Numbered from the stretch's first letter, positions 1-7,867 are shown. The stretch is DNA of 46,159 nt from Erwinia tasmaniensis Et1/99 (GCF_000026185.1 NC_010693.1:1-46159), one strand, 5' to 3'. Program-made: numbers and translations. Notes: generated from the sequence alone by a model not told the origin.

Positions 1-891
1 GTGGCCTTTATCCGCCATCACGACTGGTGTCGAAACCCCGACCTTATTGCGCTTCGCCGTAAGGGGTATACCCCGTACTCCCGCACGTTCGACCGCGATT
101 TTCGTCCAAAACCGATGCGCATCACCGCCCGCTCGGAGAGCCGTGAAGCCCTGAGCGCCCTTTCCATGGTGCTGGCCGCAAACTGCGACTACAGCCCGGA
201 CAGCGAGTACATGTTTGAGACGATGCTGCCGGTCGAAGAGATGGCGCGACGCATGGGCGTACTGCACGTCTATGAAAGCGGCCGCAAGGCTTATGACGTG
301 CTTCTGAAAGCCCTTCGCGTGCTCGAACAGATGGAATACGTCGTCGTACACCGTGACCGCGACAGCGACTCCGGTCAGCACAAACCGATGCGTATTTTTC
401 TGACCGAATCTTTCTTCACGTCCCGCGGCATGACCGTTGAAAACGTCAGGTCCTGGCTGCACAAGTACCGCCAGTGGGCCGTTGCATCGGGCGTTGCCGA
501 GTCGATGCGTGAGAAGTATGAGCGTCATCAGATTAAAATGGCCCGTCTCGGCATCAGCATCGAGCGCCACCACTCCCTCAAAAACCGCCTGAAAAAAATC
601 AAACGCTGGGTCGTGAGTCCGGACCTGCGGGCCGAAAAGCAGCGCGTGACCTCCGACCTGGAGCGGGCGCTGGATGGCCATGCCGGCAGCGTTCGTCCGC
701 TGCGCCCGCGCGCCGGCTCCGGCCGCTACCGCCAGGCCTGGCTGCGCTGGTCGGCGAGCGCGGAAACGTACCCGGCCGAGTGCTGGAAGCTTGAGCAGGC
801 CGTGAAGGCGGAACATCCGCAGCTGCACGTGACCGACCCGGAAAAATATCACCGGCTGCTGCTTGATCGCGCCGGCGTCACCCCGGAATAG
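1..891 (+). CDS. repA: Plasmid replication initiator RepA (IncFII_repA family), 3' part; gene begins at 45989
   Basis: This protein binds the IncFII-type origin and starts leading-strand replication. The part here is 296 codons. The frame is open at base 1: reading back across the circular junction, codons 46157-46159 (GTT), 46154-46156 (AAA) and so on stay open to a GTG at 45989, so the full protein is about 353 residues, near the size of IncL/M and IncB-type Rep proteins. The middle (HVYESGRKAYDVLLKALRVL, then IFLTESFF) matches the IncFII_repA pattern of a DNA-binding half followed by a basic, helical C-terminal half rich in Arg and Lys. The GTG at base 1 is an internal valine, not the start. 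Expression is expected to depend on the Tap leader and CopA RNA at 45.8-46.0 kb. The sequence is clearly diverged from R1/R100 RepA1, so the exact incompatibility subgroup is not assigned. Confidence 0.9.
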   Translation: MAFIRHHDWCRNPDLIALRRKGYTPYSRTFDRDFRPKPMRITARSESREALSALSMVLAANCDYSPDSEYMFETMLPVEEMARRMGVLHVYESGRKAYDVLLKALRVLEQMEYVVVHRDRDSDSGQHKPMRIFLTESFFTSRGMTVENVRSWLHKYRQWAVASGVAESMREKYERHQIKMARLGISIERHHSLKNRLKKIKRWVVSPDLRAEKQRVTSDLERALDGHAGSVRPLRPRAGSGRYRQAWLRWSASAETYPAECWKLEQAVKAEHPQLHVTDPEKYHRLLLDRAGVTPE

Positions 892-1300
892 CGACCGACT
901 GCCTGACCCCACCGACTTTATCCGCGCTCCCCGCGCGCAGAGATGCTGACATCCTCACGGATGCCGGGCAGGATGACCCGTGCGCGAAATCCACCCGACG
1001 CACACCGTCAGCGCCCGTTTTCTTCCACGACCGCAGGGGCCACGTGAAAAAGCGGCAAATAACCCCCGAAAACCCCGGCATGCAGCCCATGCTCAACCCC
1101 ATACGCATGAATCCCCCCCCATTAACTCCGAACGGCCCACTTTCTTTATGATTAACTCCGAACGTTACTTCTGAACAAAACATGCTTTCTAAAGAAAGAG
1201 TACCCGGAACCTGCTGCGCAAGGTTTCAGGGTAGCTCTCTTCACTTTGCTCAGAGCCTTATCCCTGCTCCGGGCGTATACCCGAATGTCCGGTCAGAAAA
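892..1300. other. Candidate IncFII-type replication origin region downstream of repA
   Basis: In IncFII, IncB and related plasmids the CIS element and oriR lie directly 3' of repA. This 400-bp non-coding stretch occupies that place. It holds a C8 run (1113-1120), two copies of a 14-bp direct repeat (1121-1134 and 1151-1164) and an A/T-richer patch at 1140-1200. Short open frames on both strands here have no recognisable product and poor start contexts. The assignment as origin is by position and repeats only. Confidence 0.5.
1121..1164. repeat. Two 14-bp direct repeats in the presumed oriR
   Basis: The motif ATTAACTCCGAACG occurs at 1121-1134 and again at 1151-1164, exactly 30 bp (about three helical turns) apart. 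Such same-face spacing fits an initiator or DnaA/IHF-type binding array, but the binding protein is not known. Confidence 0.6.
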
Positions 1301-1321
1301 GCTATTGGGTAGGTCCTAGGT

Positions 1322-1346
1322 CCCCGGCCATCGCCGGGGCGGGTTT
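1322..1346 (+). terminator. Hairpin terminator downstream of the repA/origin region
   Basis: CCCCGGC (1322-1328) pairs with GCCGGGG (1333-1339) over a 4-nt loop and is followed by CGGGTTT. The T run is short, so termination may be weak. The following 1350-1825 has GC-rich hairpins and a repeat but no convincing gene. Confidence 0.45.
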
Positions 1347-1605
1347 CTGACCCGCAAACTTCCTGAAACCCCGGCAACGGAACATCAGCGAAAGAAAGCG
1401 CCGTATAAATGGCACGCACGGGGAAACCTGGCCCACTGCAAAGCCCCGCCGCCCCGGGCCGACGGCCCGGAACAGTGTGGCTTTATAATGGGTGTTGTAA
1501 CTAAGGCCACTGTGTTGCGGCCAGAGGCGTTGCGTTAAGTTAAAGGTACACGCCCGTAAGCGGCCCAGAGGCCCGCTAACGCGGAGATACGCCACGGCCA
1601 TGCCC

Positions 1606-1735
1606 GTGACCACTCCGGCGGCGCAGAGAGGCTTCTCCGTCGCGTTAAGCGGGGCTGGCCTGGCAGGGAGGGGGGGGGATTGATGAAACCTTTCAGACCG
1701 GAACCGGCTTCGCCGGGCGACCGGCGCCCCTTGCC
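1606..1735 (+). repeat. Long imperfect direct repeat, copy 1 (partner at 35123-35246)
   Basis: About 130 bp here, starting at a GTGACCAC and running through GCGTTAAGCGGGG and CTGGCCTGGCAGGG, recurs with scattered differences at 35123-35246 in the same orientation. It contains a G10 run (1669-1678). Neither copy has a convincing open frame. It looks like IncFII-type backbone non-coding DNA that has been duplicated, and could serve homologous recombination within the plasmid. Confidence 0.65.
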
Positions 1736-1826
1736 TGTGGGTGTCCTTTTTAGCTGTGGCTGGCGCCTTCATGCGCAGAGCGCATACCGCGCTGTTTTGT
1801 AACAGCGGTGGCACAGCAAATGCATC

Positions 1827-1873
1827 TTGAGGAAACAGTATCAAGATAGTTACTATGCTGTATGTATGAACAG
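1827..1873 (+). promoter_or_regulatory. SOS (LexA-controlled) promoter of the bacteriocin operon
   Basis: A perfect-consensus LexA box, CTGTATGTATGAACAG (1858-1873; CTGT-N8-ACAG), lies just after a sigma-70-like promoter, TTGAGG (1827-1832), 18 bp, TACTAT (1851-1856). LexA here would cover the transcription start. The box also sits in the loop between two perfect 12-bp inverted arms (1842-1853 and 1878-1889). Known colicin promoters are LexA-repressed, so DNA damage should induce the genes that follow. Confidence 0.88.
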
Positions 1874-1927
1874 TAAAGTAACTATCTTGCACCACTTCCC
1901 AACAACAGTACAAATGAGGACATCAAC

Positions 1928-3070
1928 ATGGCTGAACAAAAGAAAAACGCCCAGGCACAGGATGGCGTCAACGACGACATCACCGAATTGAAATCTCTTA
2001 CTACGCTACGCAAGCGGGCTATCAGCGACGATGAAATCGTCTCCAAATCTGCCAACGGCTTTCGACTGGCCAACGGTGAAACCGGCGTGATGCTGCGTAA
2101 CGATGGACAGAGTTTTTATATGCTGACCACGCCATCGGGGCAGGCTCAAAATGGCCAGTGGAACACATTGCGACCTTTCGGATTCAATCTCACCTCCGGC
2201 AGAGCAGCACTGCTCAACGGTGTCGATATTGCTGGCGGGGCAATGATTTCACACAATGCGGGGATTTCCACCGCGACCACCGGGCCTGCCCCGCTTATCG
2301 ACGGCCAGGTCTATGATGCGGCCGCCGTACATACCAACTTCACCAGCGGTAATGTCACTACAGCCATGTTGATGGGGTCACGCGTGGTCGCCGGCAGGGA
2401 GGATTATGGCCTGCTCTCTTACCGCGACTGGCAGGGTAACTGGAACGAACTGCAGGTCAGGCCGAATGCCGATTTGTCTGTGGGGCAGCTGACCAAGCGC
2501 AATCAGGATGGATGGTTCTGGGCAGCAGGAGTCCGGAATACTGACGATAAGAAAGGCCATATTACCAACGGGCTGCATATACAGGGTTATAGCGACCTGT
2601 TTGCTGACGTATTCCACTATGAGCGTATCGGGCAGCATCATTTCATGGGGCTGCACGTGGCCAACGGCAGGGCGGATGGCTGGTATGAATTCCGCAATGA
2701 TGGTAGTGCCTTCACAAATGGAGCCTGGCACAACAGCTCCGATATCCGCATGAAAACGGATATCACACAAATTGACGGTGCCCTGGACAAGCTGGCCCAT
2801 ATCGGTGGTTACACCTACCTCAAGCAGGGTTTGCCGGAAGCGGGCGTGATTGCCCAGGAAGTGGAAGAAATTCTCCCCCAGTCAGTGACCCGGACCGAGC
2901 TGAAGCTCAATGATGGCAGCGTGTTGAAAGATGCCCGCAGTATCAATATCAACGGCGTGGTGGCGTTGCTGGTTGAAGCGCTGAAGGAAGAGCGTTCACT
3001 GCGAGAAGCAGAACGAGAAAATTTTGAAAGACGACTGGCTGCTTTGGAAAAAGGAAATGAGCGCGCCTGA
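1928..3070 (+). CDS. Tail-fibre-like protein with C-terminal peptidase S74 (intramolecular chaperone) domain
   Basis: First gene of the SOS operon, 380 aa. Residues about 40-265 resemble phage tail-fibre or receptor-binding stretches (for example RNDGQSFYMLTTPSG). From about residue 270 (NSSDIRMKTDI) to 375 it carries the S74 intramolecular chaperone domain of phage fibres and endosialidases, which trimerises the protein and then cleaves itself off at a serine; the SSD at 270-272 is the likely cleavage point. The last 40 residues are a Glu/Arg-rich helix (EALKEERSLREAERENFERR). A good ribosome site (GAGGA) precedes the ATG. The colicin gene follows 79 bp downstream with no terminator between. 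Tail-fibre-like genes are known beside some klebicins. Its role (target recognition, stabilising or delivering the colicin) is inference. Confidence 0.85.
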   Translation: MAEQKKNAQAQDGVNDDITELKSLTTLRKRAISDDEIVSKSANGFRLANGETGVMLRNDGQSFYMLTTPSGQAQNGQWNTLRPFGFNLTSGRAALLNGVDIAGGAMISHNAGISTATTGPAPLIDGQVYDAAAVHTNFTSGNVTTAMLMGSRVVAGREDYGLLSYRDWQGNWNELQVRPNADLSVGQLTKRNQDGWFWAAGVRNTDDKKGHITNGLHIQGYSDLFADVFHYERIGQHHFMGLHVANGRADGWYEFRNDGSAFTNGAWHNSSDIRMKTDITQIDGALDKLAHIGGYTYLKQGLPEAGVIAQEVEEILPQSVTRTELKLNDGSVLKDARSININGVVALLVEALKEERSLREAERENFERRLAALEKGNERA

Positions 3071-3149
3071 TTAATATTGGGGGCTGAGCACTGTTGAGCG
3101 TCTTTGCAGGCGATAAGCGTGCAACACGATGAATTTAAGGAGTTCGATT

Positions 3150-5051
3150 ATGGGTGGATTTAATTACGGCGGTGGCAAAGGAGATGGCACCAGCTGGAGT
3201 AGTGAGCGAGGAAGTGAGCCGGCACCGGGCGGTGGTTCTCATGGCAATAGTGGCAGAGGATCAGGAAATGGCAATAACGGAAATGACAAGGCCAGGGTCA
3301 GCTGGGAAGTCATGAAGCCTGGCGATTCAATTAACACCCCCTGGGGAGAGGTCATTATTAACGATGAAGGCTTTCCTGCGATGAATGGTATCGTCATGAC
3401 CGAAGAGAATTCTTCTCTGGTCAATGACGGCACAAATAAAATTGTCCGCGTTTTAAGTTCGTTAATTAAGGATACCCCGCCGCCGACTGGTGGAGCTAAC
3501 GGCGGGTATACTATCGCGGGCAAAACGGTTTACGCGCAACCCGGCCACCCTGATGTGGTCGATGCAGGATACCAATATGGTGATGTAAAAGGAAAGTATC
3601 AATATTACTCCCGCGTAGGGAATAATATTTACTCTGTTCTGGTTCACAAGAATGGTGTTATCGACAACACATTCCTCGCATCAGGGGTGGAGTCTGGAAA
3701 TCGCTCCGCCAGGGAGGAGCAGAAAGATAAAGCCTGGCAACAGGTCTGGTTTTACCTGAACGACAAAAAAGAGGCACAGATAAAGGCGGAGGAGGCCCGC
3801 AAGGCAGAGGAGGCCCGCAAGGCGGAAGTCGCCCGGAAAGCGCTGTTCGATAAAGCCGGCATACTGGATGCGCCCGCGTACACGCCTGAAAAGGTGAAGG
3901 CGGCCAATGCCGCGCTGGCGTCTGCCGGTGCCATGGTGCTTAACCGGGCTCCCGCAATGTTACAGATGTCGACGGTCGGACAAGGGGTGATGACGACCTC
4001 CAGCGAACTGGCCGGATGGGTCTCAAGCGCATTGTGGCGCGGCGCGGTGGAAGTTGGCAGCATACGTGCGGGTACCGCAGTTGCGGCAGGGGCAGTACTG
4101 GGTGCATTTACTCTTGCTTTCTACCCGACGGAGGTTGGAGCAGGAAGTGACCAGGTACCCGGGCGGGATGTTAATCTGTTTGCTCTTCAGGCGAGCCTGG
4201 CCGCCGCGGGGCGGACATCAATCCAGCCGGGCATGACCTCGATTGATATGCCGGTCCGCGGGTTTATCTCCACTGACGAAACTGGCCGTCAGAGTGTAAA
4301 CTTTGTCAGAACAGGGGTGGGGGGGGTGTCGCCGAGCGTACCGGTATTCCGGCCTGTGCGTGATGAACAGACCGGACTGGATAAAATTACACTGCCGGCG
4401 ATGGAAGGCGTGCCGGCCAGAACGATTTTGATAAACCCGATGCCTACCGGGCCGGCAGCGCCCGCACACACCGGCAACGACTCGCCGGTACCGAACAGTC
4501 CGGTACATACCGGTACCAACGTCAGGCAGGCGGACAGCATCGTGGTGACCACCTTCCCGGCCGATGTGGTGCAGGATTTGCAGGATTTTATCCTGTGGCA
4601 GCCGGATGCAACGGAGGTGGGCGTAGAAGCCATCTACGTGATGGTCAGCAGCCCAAGATACACGCCGGGTAAAGTCAGCGGCAAAGGGAAAAATGTGGGG
4701 GATGGTTGGTTGAATAAGGCGGGCCAGGAACTTGGCTCCCCGGTTCCAACCCAGATCGCGGACAAGCTGCGTGGGCGCAAGTTTGCGAGCTTTGATGCGT
4801 TCCGCAAGGCATTCTGGCAGGAAGTCAGTAAAGATCCTGCATTAGGCAAGCAATTCAATAATCAGAATAGGACAAACATAAAAAATGGTAAATCTCCGTT
4901 TGTTCCAGAATCAGAGCGAGTTGGTAGTCGTCAACGTTATGAACTTCATCATGTTAAACAAATAAAGGACAATGGGGCTGTTTATGATGTTGATAATTTG
5001 GGGATAATGACTCCCAGGCGGCACATCGATATCCATAAAGAGGGTAAATGA
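3150..5051 (+). CDS. Colicin E9/E2-type HNH DNase bacteriocin
   Basis: Secreted killer protein that cuts the DNA of competing cells. I choose ATG 3150 (633 aa) rather than the in-frame ATG 3129 because AAGGAG (3137-3142) sits 7 nt ahead of it. Residues 1-50 are Gly/Ser/Asn-rich like nuclease colicins and hold DGTSWSSE (12-19), which resembles the TolB-binding box DGSGWSSE of colicin E9. A charged helix of EEARKAE repeats lies near 213-235, a small-residue translocation-like region (about 255-330) follows, then a pyocin S/cloacin-like middle. The last ~133 residues match the E9 DNase, including [15 protein letters not shown], the YELHH pair (600-601) and the final HIDIH (His 625 and 629) that bind metal and cut. 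There is no long E-type receptor coiled coil, so the receptor is probably different. The immunity gene starts 2 nt after the stop. Confidence 0.93.
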   Translation: MGGFNYGGGKGDGTSWSSERGSEPAPGGGSHGNSGRGSGNGNNGNDKARVSWEVMKPGDSINTPWGEVIINDEGFPAMNGIVMTEENSSLVNDGTNKIVRVLSSLIKDTPPPTGGANGGYTIAGKTVYAQPGHPDVVDAGYQYGDVKGKYQYYSRVGNNIYSVLVHKNGVIDNTFLASGVESGNRSAREEQKDKAWQQVWFYLNDKKEAQIKAEEARKAEEARKAEVARKALFDKAGILDAPAYTPEKVKAANAALASAGAMVLNRAPAMLQMSTVGQGVMTTSSELAGWVSSALWRGAVEVGSIRAGTAVAAGAVLGAFTLAFYPTEVGAGSDQVPGRDVNLFALQASLAAAGRTSIQPGMTSIDMPVRGFISTDETGRQSVNFVRTGVGGVSPSVPVFRPVRDEQTGLDKITLPAMEGVPARTILINPMPTGPAAPAHTGNDSPVPNSPVHTGTNVRQADSIVVTTFPADVVQDLQDFILWQPDATEVGVEAIYVMVSSPRYTPGKVSGKGKNVGDGWLNKAGQELGSPVPTQIADKLRGRKFASFDAFRKAFWQEVSKDPALGKQFNNQNRTNIKNGKSPFVPESERVGSRQRYELHHVKQIKDNGAVYDVDNLGIMTPRRHIDIHKEGK

Positions 5052-5052
5052 A

Positions 5053-5310
5053 ATGGAAAATAAAAAAATTTCTGATTTTTCTGAGACTGAGTTTTTGGAG
5101 TTTGTGCGAAAAATTTGCCGGGCGGAAGGGGAAACGGAAGCTGATGATGATAAATTAGTTGATGAGTTTCGTCGCCTAACTGAACATCCTGATGGTTCAG
5201 ATTTAATTTATTATCCCCGAAATGATCGCGAAGACAGTCCAGAAGGAATCGTGAAAGAGGTTAAGGAATGGCGCGCCAAAAACGGCAAGCCGGGCTTCAA
5301 AAAAAACTGA
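5053..5310 (+). CDS. Colicin DNase immunity protein (Im9/Im2 family)
   Basis: 85 aa, the usual Im length. It binds the HNH domain of the preceding colicin and blocks it, protecting the producer. The conserved helix III region SDLIYYPRNDREDSPEGIV carries the two tyrosines that anchor Im proteins to the DNase, and the N-terminal half (SETEFLEFVRKICRAEGE) is the variable helix II specificity region. Start ATG 5053 is two bases after the colicin stop, with GAGGG (5040-5044) inside the colicin end as ribosome site, so translation is probably coupled. No lysis (bacteriocin-release) gene follows; the next 200 bp belong to a resolvase module. Confidence 0.95.
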   Translation: MENKKISDFSETEFLEFVRKICRAEGETEADDDKLVDEFRRLTEHPDGSDLIYYPRNDREDSPEGIVKEVKEWRAKNGKPGFKKN

Positions 5311-5333
5311 TCGTCAAACCCTCTCACTTTTTC

Positions 5334-5358
5334 AGCCCGGCTCAACGCCGGGCTTTGG
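5334..5358 (+). terminator. Terminator-like hairpin after the bacteriocin operon
   Basis: AGCCCGGC (5334-5341) pairs perfectly with GCCGGGCT (5347-5354) over a 5-nt loop. The trailing sequence TTGGGG has only two T residues, so it is a strong hairpin with a weak tail. It lies 24 nt after the immunity gene stop. Confidence 0.6.
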
Positions 5359-5399
5359 GGAGTAGTGGGGGTCAGTTTGGATATAGAGAATTATTGTAC

Positions 5400-5510
5400 G
5401 GCAAGCCTGTTTTTTGAACAGACTTGCCTGTGGCAATAGGGTACACCCTAACACCATAACCAAAACGTGACGGCGCACGATGAATGACATAACCTATATG
5501 CGATGATGTG
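5400..5510 (+). promoter_or_regulatory. res/promoter region of the first Tn3-type resolvase, shortened
   Basis: A hairpin (5400-5411 with 5417-5428, one mismatch) is followed by AGGGTACACCCTAACACC, AAAACGTGACGGC and AATGACATAACCTATATGCG. The same blocks occur, in order, upstream of the second resolvase (reverse strand, 15437-15560). There an extra ~27-bp unit (a second ATAACCTAxATGCGAT) is present, so this copy appears to have lost one resolvase-binding subsite. Confidence 0.6.
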
Positions 5511-5518
5511 GTGAAAAA

Positions 5519-6166
5519 ATGTTCATCAGGGCTTATTTGAGAGCATCGACGGAAGATCAGTTCGCCGATAGGGCAAAAGAGATGCTGGAGCAGTTCGTTC
5601 AGGAACGGGGGCATAAAATCGCCAGTTACTACCGGGAAAATATCAGCGGGACAAAACTTGACCGCCCGGAGCTGGGACGTTTACTGATGGACAGTCACCA
5701 CAATGATATTTTGCTGATCGAGCAGATAGACCGCCTGACCCGTCTGAGCAACAGCGACTGGATGACGCTGAAAAGGCAGATCGAGAAACACGAGCTGAGG
5801 ATTGTCAGCCTGGATGTCCCAACATCATGGCAGGCGCTGTCAGATAAAGACCCTTCGCAGGCTGACCCAATCACCCGCGCCGTGATAACCGCCATCAATA
5901 ACATGCTTATCGATCTGATGGCCGCGATGTCGCATAAGGACTGGCTGAGCCGCCGCCAGCGGCAGAAACAGGGAATTGAACGGGCCCATGCGCTGGGGAA
6001 ATACCGGGGAAAACAGGCCGATCAGGAACGGCACCAGAAAGTCCTGTACTACCGACAGGTTAAGAAACTGAGTATCCATGAAACAGCCGATGCTACGGGC
6101 TACAGTCCCTCTCAAATATGTCGAATTCAGGCACTGCACCGAGAAAGTCAATCAAAAGTGGGGTGA
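5519..6166 (+). CDS. tnpR: Serine resolvase (TnpR-like), orphan copy
   Basis: 215 aa small serine recombinase that resolves transposon cointegrates at res. The catalytic Ser10 lies in YLRASTEDQ, the conserved Arg region in SGTKLDRPELGRLL and DRLTRLSNSDW, and a helix-turn-helix ends the protein (KKLSIHETADATGYSPSQICRI). It is almost identical to the resolvase at 14801-15436, but here there is no transposase next to it, so it is a leftover of an earlier insertion of the same transposon family. The last residues (LHRESQSKVG) differ from the other copy (IYKKNL), placing the break in homology at about 6140. Confidence 0.9.
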   Translation: MFIRAYLRASTEDQFADRAKEMLEQFVQERGHKIASYYRENISGTKLDRPELGRLLMDSHHNDILLIEQIDRLTRLSNSDWMTLKRQIEKHELRIVSLDVPTSWQALSDKDPSQADPITRAVITAINNMLIDLMAAMSHKDWLSRRQRQKQGIERAHALGKYRGKQADQERHQKVLYYRQVKKLSIHETADATGYSPSQICRIQALHRESQSKVG

Positions 6167-6171
6167 CAGAC

Positions 6172-6378
6172 CTATACGAGAGATATGATTTTTCTGGCTT
6201 TCTCAAAGTGGTCCAGTTTCATTTCCATGATCCACCATTGGGCTACTTCCATGAGTAATTCCGGGTCATCATTCTTGTTGGAAAAAAAAGCATAAAATGA
6301 CACGCCAACATCATTCCCTTTCACCGCAATCTTAGCTTCACATACTTTCACAATTTTCGCTCGGATACTGGGTCTCAT
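6172..6378 (-). CDS. Small protein of unknown function
   Basis: 68 aa, not recognised. On the reverse strand AGGGA lies a few bases before the ATG, supporting translation. It is mildly aromatic (YAFFSNKN, QWWIMEMKLDHFEKA) and has no signal or membrane segment. It fills the gap between two recombinase genes, its stop lying 6 nt from the stop of the first. It could be a passenger gene or a fragment. Confidence 0.45.
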   Translation of the reverse strand: MRPSIRAKIVKVCEAKIAVKGNDVGVSFYAFFSNKNDDPELLMEVAQWWIMEMKLDHFEKARKIISLV

Positions 6379-6425
6379 TATCTTTCCCTGATGGGGTCGG
6401 TTCCGGCTGAGGGCGAAATGACACC

Positions 6426-7031
6426 CTAAGCGTTAGCTCTGTGTCGTTGCACGATGTCAGCGACGGTATTCTTGCTGATACCGAGCTCGCGTGCGATCCA
6501 GCGATAGCTGCGTCCCTCGGCTCTCATCGCAACCACCTTAGGCAAAAGTCGGTCTGATTTTGGTCGCACTCCGGCCTGACGACCAAGCCTCTTACCACGT
6601 GCCTTCGCAACAGCAAGGCCTGACTTGACCCGCTCGCTGATGAGATCCCGCTCAAACTCCGCAATGCCGGAAAGAAACGTCGCCAGCATTCGTCCATACG
6701 GCGACGAAAGATCGAACGCCATTCCATTCATGGCTATCACGGAAACCTTCCAGTTCTCCAGTTCACGTAGTGTATTGAGCAGATCGAGCGTCGAGCGCCC
6801 CCACCGGGAAAGCTCAGTGACCAGGATTGCATCAATTTGCCTAGTCTGGGCAAGCGCCAGGACTTTCTTTCGCTCAGCCCGGTCGAGTTTAGTTCCTGAA
6901 CCTGTTTCCTTAAATATTCCCACCACGTCGTAGCCCGCACGGCCGGCGAAGGCTCGCAGATCAAATTCCTGGCGTTCACAAGACTGATCAGCTGTTGAAA
7001 CCCGGCAGTAAATGGCGGCACGATGTCCCAA
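6426..7031 (-). CDS. Serine recombinase of the resolvase/invertase family
   Basis: 201 aa. The N-terminal catalytic domain has the active serine in YCRVSTADQ (Ser12), then TGSGTKLDRAERKKVL, ELSRWGRSTLDLL and the E-helix region GRMLATFLSGIAEFERDLISERV. The C-terminus is a Hin-type helix-turn-helix (GRSYRWIARELGISKNTVADIV). The start is a TTG at 7031, supported by AGGAGGG five bases upstream. It is a different subfamily from the two TnpR copies on this plasmid and is widely seen on enterobacterial plasmids. Its 5' end overlaps the truncated restriction gene, suggesting that its arrival cut that gene. Confidence 0.88.
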   Translation of the reverse strand: MGHRAAIYCRVSTADQSCERQEFDLRAFAGRAGYDVVGIFKETGSGTKLDRAERKKVLALAQTRQIDAILVTELSRWGRSTLDLLNTLRELENWKVSVIAMNGMAFDLSSPYGRMLATFLSGIAEFERDLISERVKSGLAVAKARGKRLGRQAGVRPKSDRLLPKVVAMRAEGRSYRWIARELGISKNTVADIVQRHRANA

Positions 7032-7520
7032 TTGAACCCTCCTGGATTTTTGTATCGGAACGCCCTGATTTATATGGGCTGGCTGTTGTCCAAAACAGAC
7101 TATCGTCTGGTGAACACGCTGGAAGGCTTTATGCCGAAGCTCAGAGCACGTTACGACGATATTTACGTGCTGCGTAATGACGAGCAGTCAACGCGCTTTA
7201 AGCTCACAGAGTTCGGCGGCGTGCGCGGCTTTATGCCGGATTTCATCATGATACTGACGCGCAATGCAGATAACGCTTACTGGCAGGTATTCCTTGAGCC
7301 GAAAGGGGATGACCGCCTGCTGGATGACGCCTGGAAAGAAAGGATGCTCGAAACCCTGAACGACAGGGAACGCATTGTGATTGATGAAAATGAAGACGTC
7401 CGGCTGGTCGGGATTAAATTCTTTGCCAACAGCCAGATGGATGCCTTCGTCAGCGACATGCAGAACCGGCTGAACGATGGCGAATCGCTTGAAACCGCCT
7501 CGCTCTCCCTGCCTATGTAA
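7023..7520 (+). pseudogene. C-terminal fragment of a type III restriction enzyme Res subunit (helicase-nuclease)
   Basis: 165 codons with the PD-(D/E)xK nuclease core of type III Res subunits: FMPDFIMIL, then WQVFLEPKGDD (D...ExK). Flanking text such as ALIYMGWLLSKTDYRLVNTLEGFMPKL is typical of the end of Res. Everything ahead of it (the DEAD/DEAH helicase, some 700-800 residues) and the mod gene are missing. The upstream edge coincides with the start of the recombinase gene on the opposite strand. It cannot restrict DNA alone. A strong terminator follows. Confidence 0.8.
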
Positions 7521-7535
7521 GTCACGACATCAACA

Positions 7536-7571
7536 AATAACGGAGCGTAATGCTCCGTTATTTTATTTTTT
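7536..7571 (+). terminator. Strong bidirectional intrinsic terminator
   Basis: AATAACGGAGC (7536-7546) and GCTCCGTTATT (7552-7562) form an 11-bp stem with loop GTAAT, followed by TTATTTTTT. The A-rich left flank gives a T tract on the reverse strand too, so it can also end the truncated reverse-strand gene that stops at 7563. Confidence 0.9.
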
Positions 7572-7756
7572 GATAATCATCCAGGTATTCTCTTTATCAC
7601 CATACGTAGTGCGGGTATCCACTTTAACGCAGGGCTTCCCGTCACAACGCGATATATCAGCCAGCGGCGCTTTCTGCTGGCAGATCGCCTCCATCCGTTG
7701 CATTTCGGCCATCCGGCTGTACCCGTCATTAATAAACCACGTCAGTGCGGTCATAT
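7563..7756 (-). pseudogene. Truncated small protein (5' end lost to a miniature element)
   Basis: About 64 residues remain (MTALTWFINDGYSRMAEMQRMEAICQQK... ending NTWMIIKK). The hydrophobic N-terminal end looks like the tail of a membrane or signal segment, followed by a region with two cysteines (SRCDGKPC) that could be periplasmic. The natural start is missing: upstream of 7756 the frame runs into the Tn3-derived miniature element. I do not recognise the family. Confidence 0.5.
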
Positions 7757-7867
7757 TAGCGATTAAAAACACATCGTTTTAAGCGAGTTTTTCACTGTCC
7801 ACAATGTTATGATTTATTGGACAAAAAGCCTTAATGTGTGAAAACGTTCCGTTGAGCGTCGAACCCC
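7755..7867. mobile_element. Tn3-derived inverted-repeat miniature element, copy 1 (one end lost)
   Basis: This stretch is about 95% identical to the right half of the complete copy at 11901-12107. It keeps the ~38-bp terminal repeat (reading inward from 7867: GGGGTTCGACGCTCAACGG...), a Tn3-like IR, and a 28-bp TGTCC-N18-GGACA site at 7796-7823 that resembles subsite I of Tn3/gamma-delta res. The left terminal repeat is missing, cut where the truncated gene on its left begins. On the right it ends inside an IS1 remnant. Confidence 0.75.

Noticed and set aside
980..1174. 64-codon frame after repA
   Set aside because: It runs through the C8 tract and the direct repeats of the presumed origin, and its sequence looks like translated repeat DNA.
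1302..1913. 203-codon open frame on the reverse strand upstream of the bacteriocin operon
   Set aside because: It crosses the SOS promoter, a terminator hairpin and the long repeat, has no ribosome site and no recognisable domain; composition follows the GC-rich non-coding DNA.
2378..2800. 140-codon reverse frame inside the tail-fibre gene
   Set aside because: Pure antisense shadow of a well-supported gene.
3752..4063. Alanine/serine-rich reverse frame in the colicin gene
   Set aside because: Antisense of the EEARKAE repeat and the small-residue region; no start signal.
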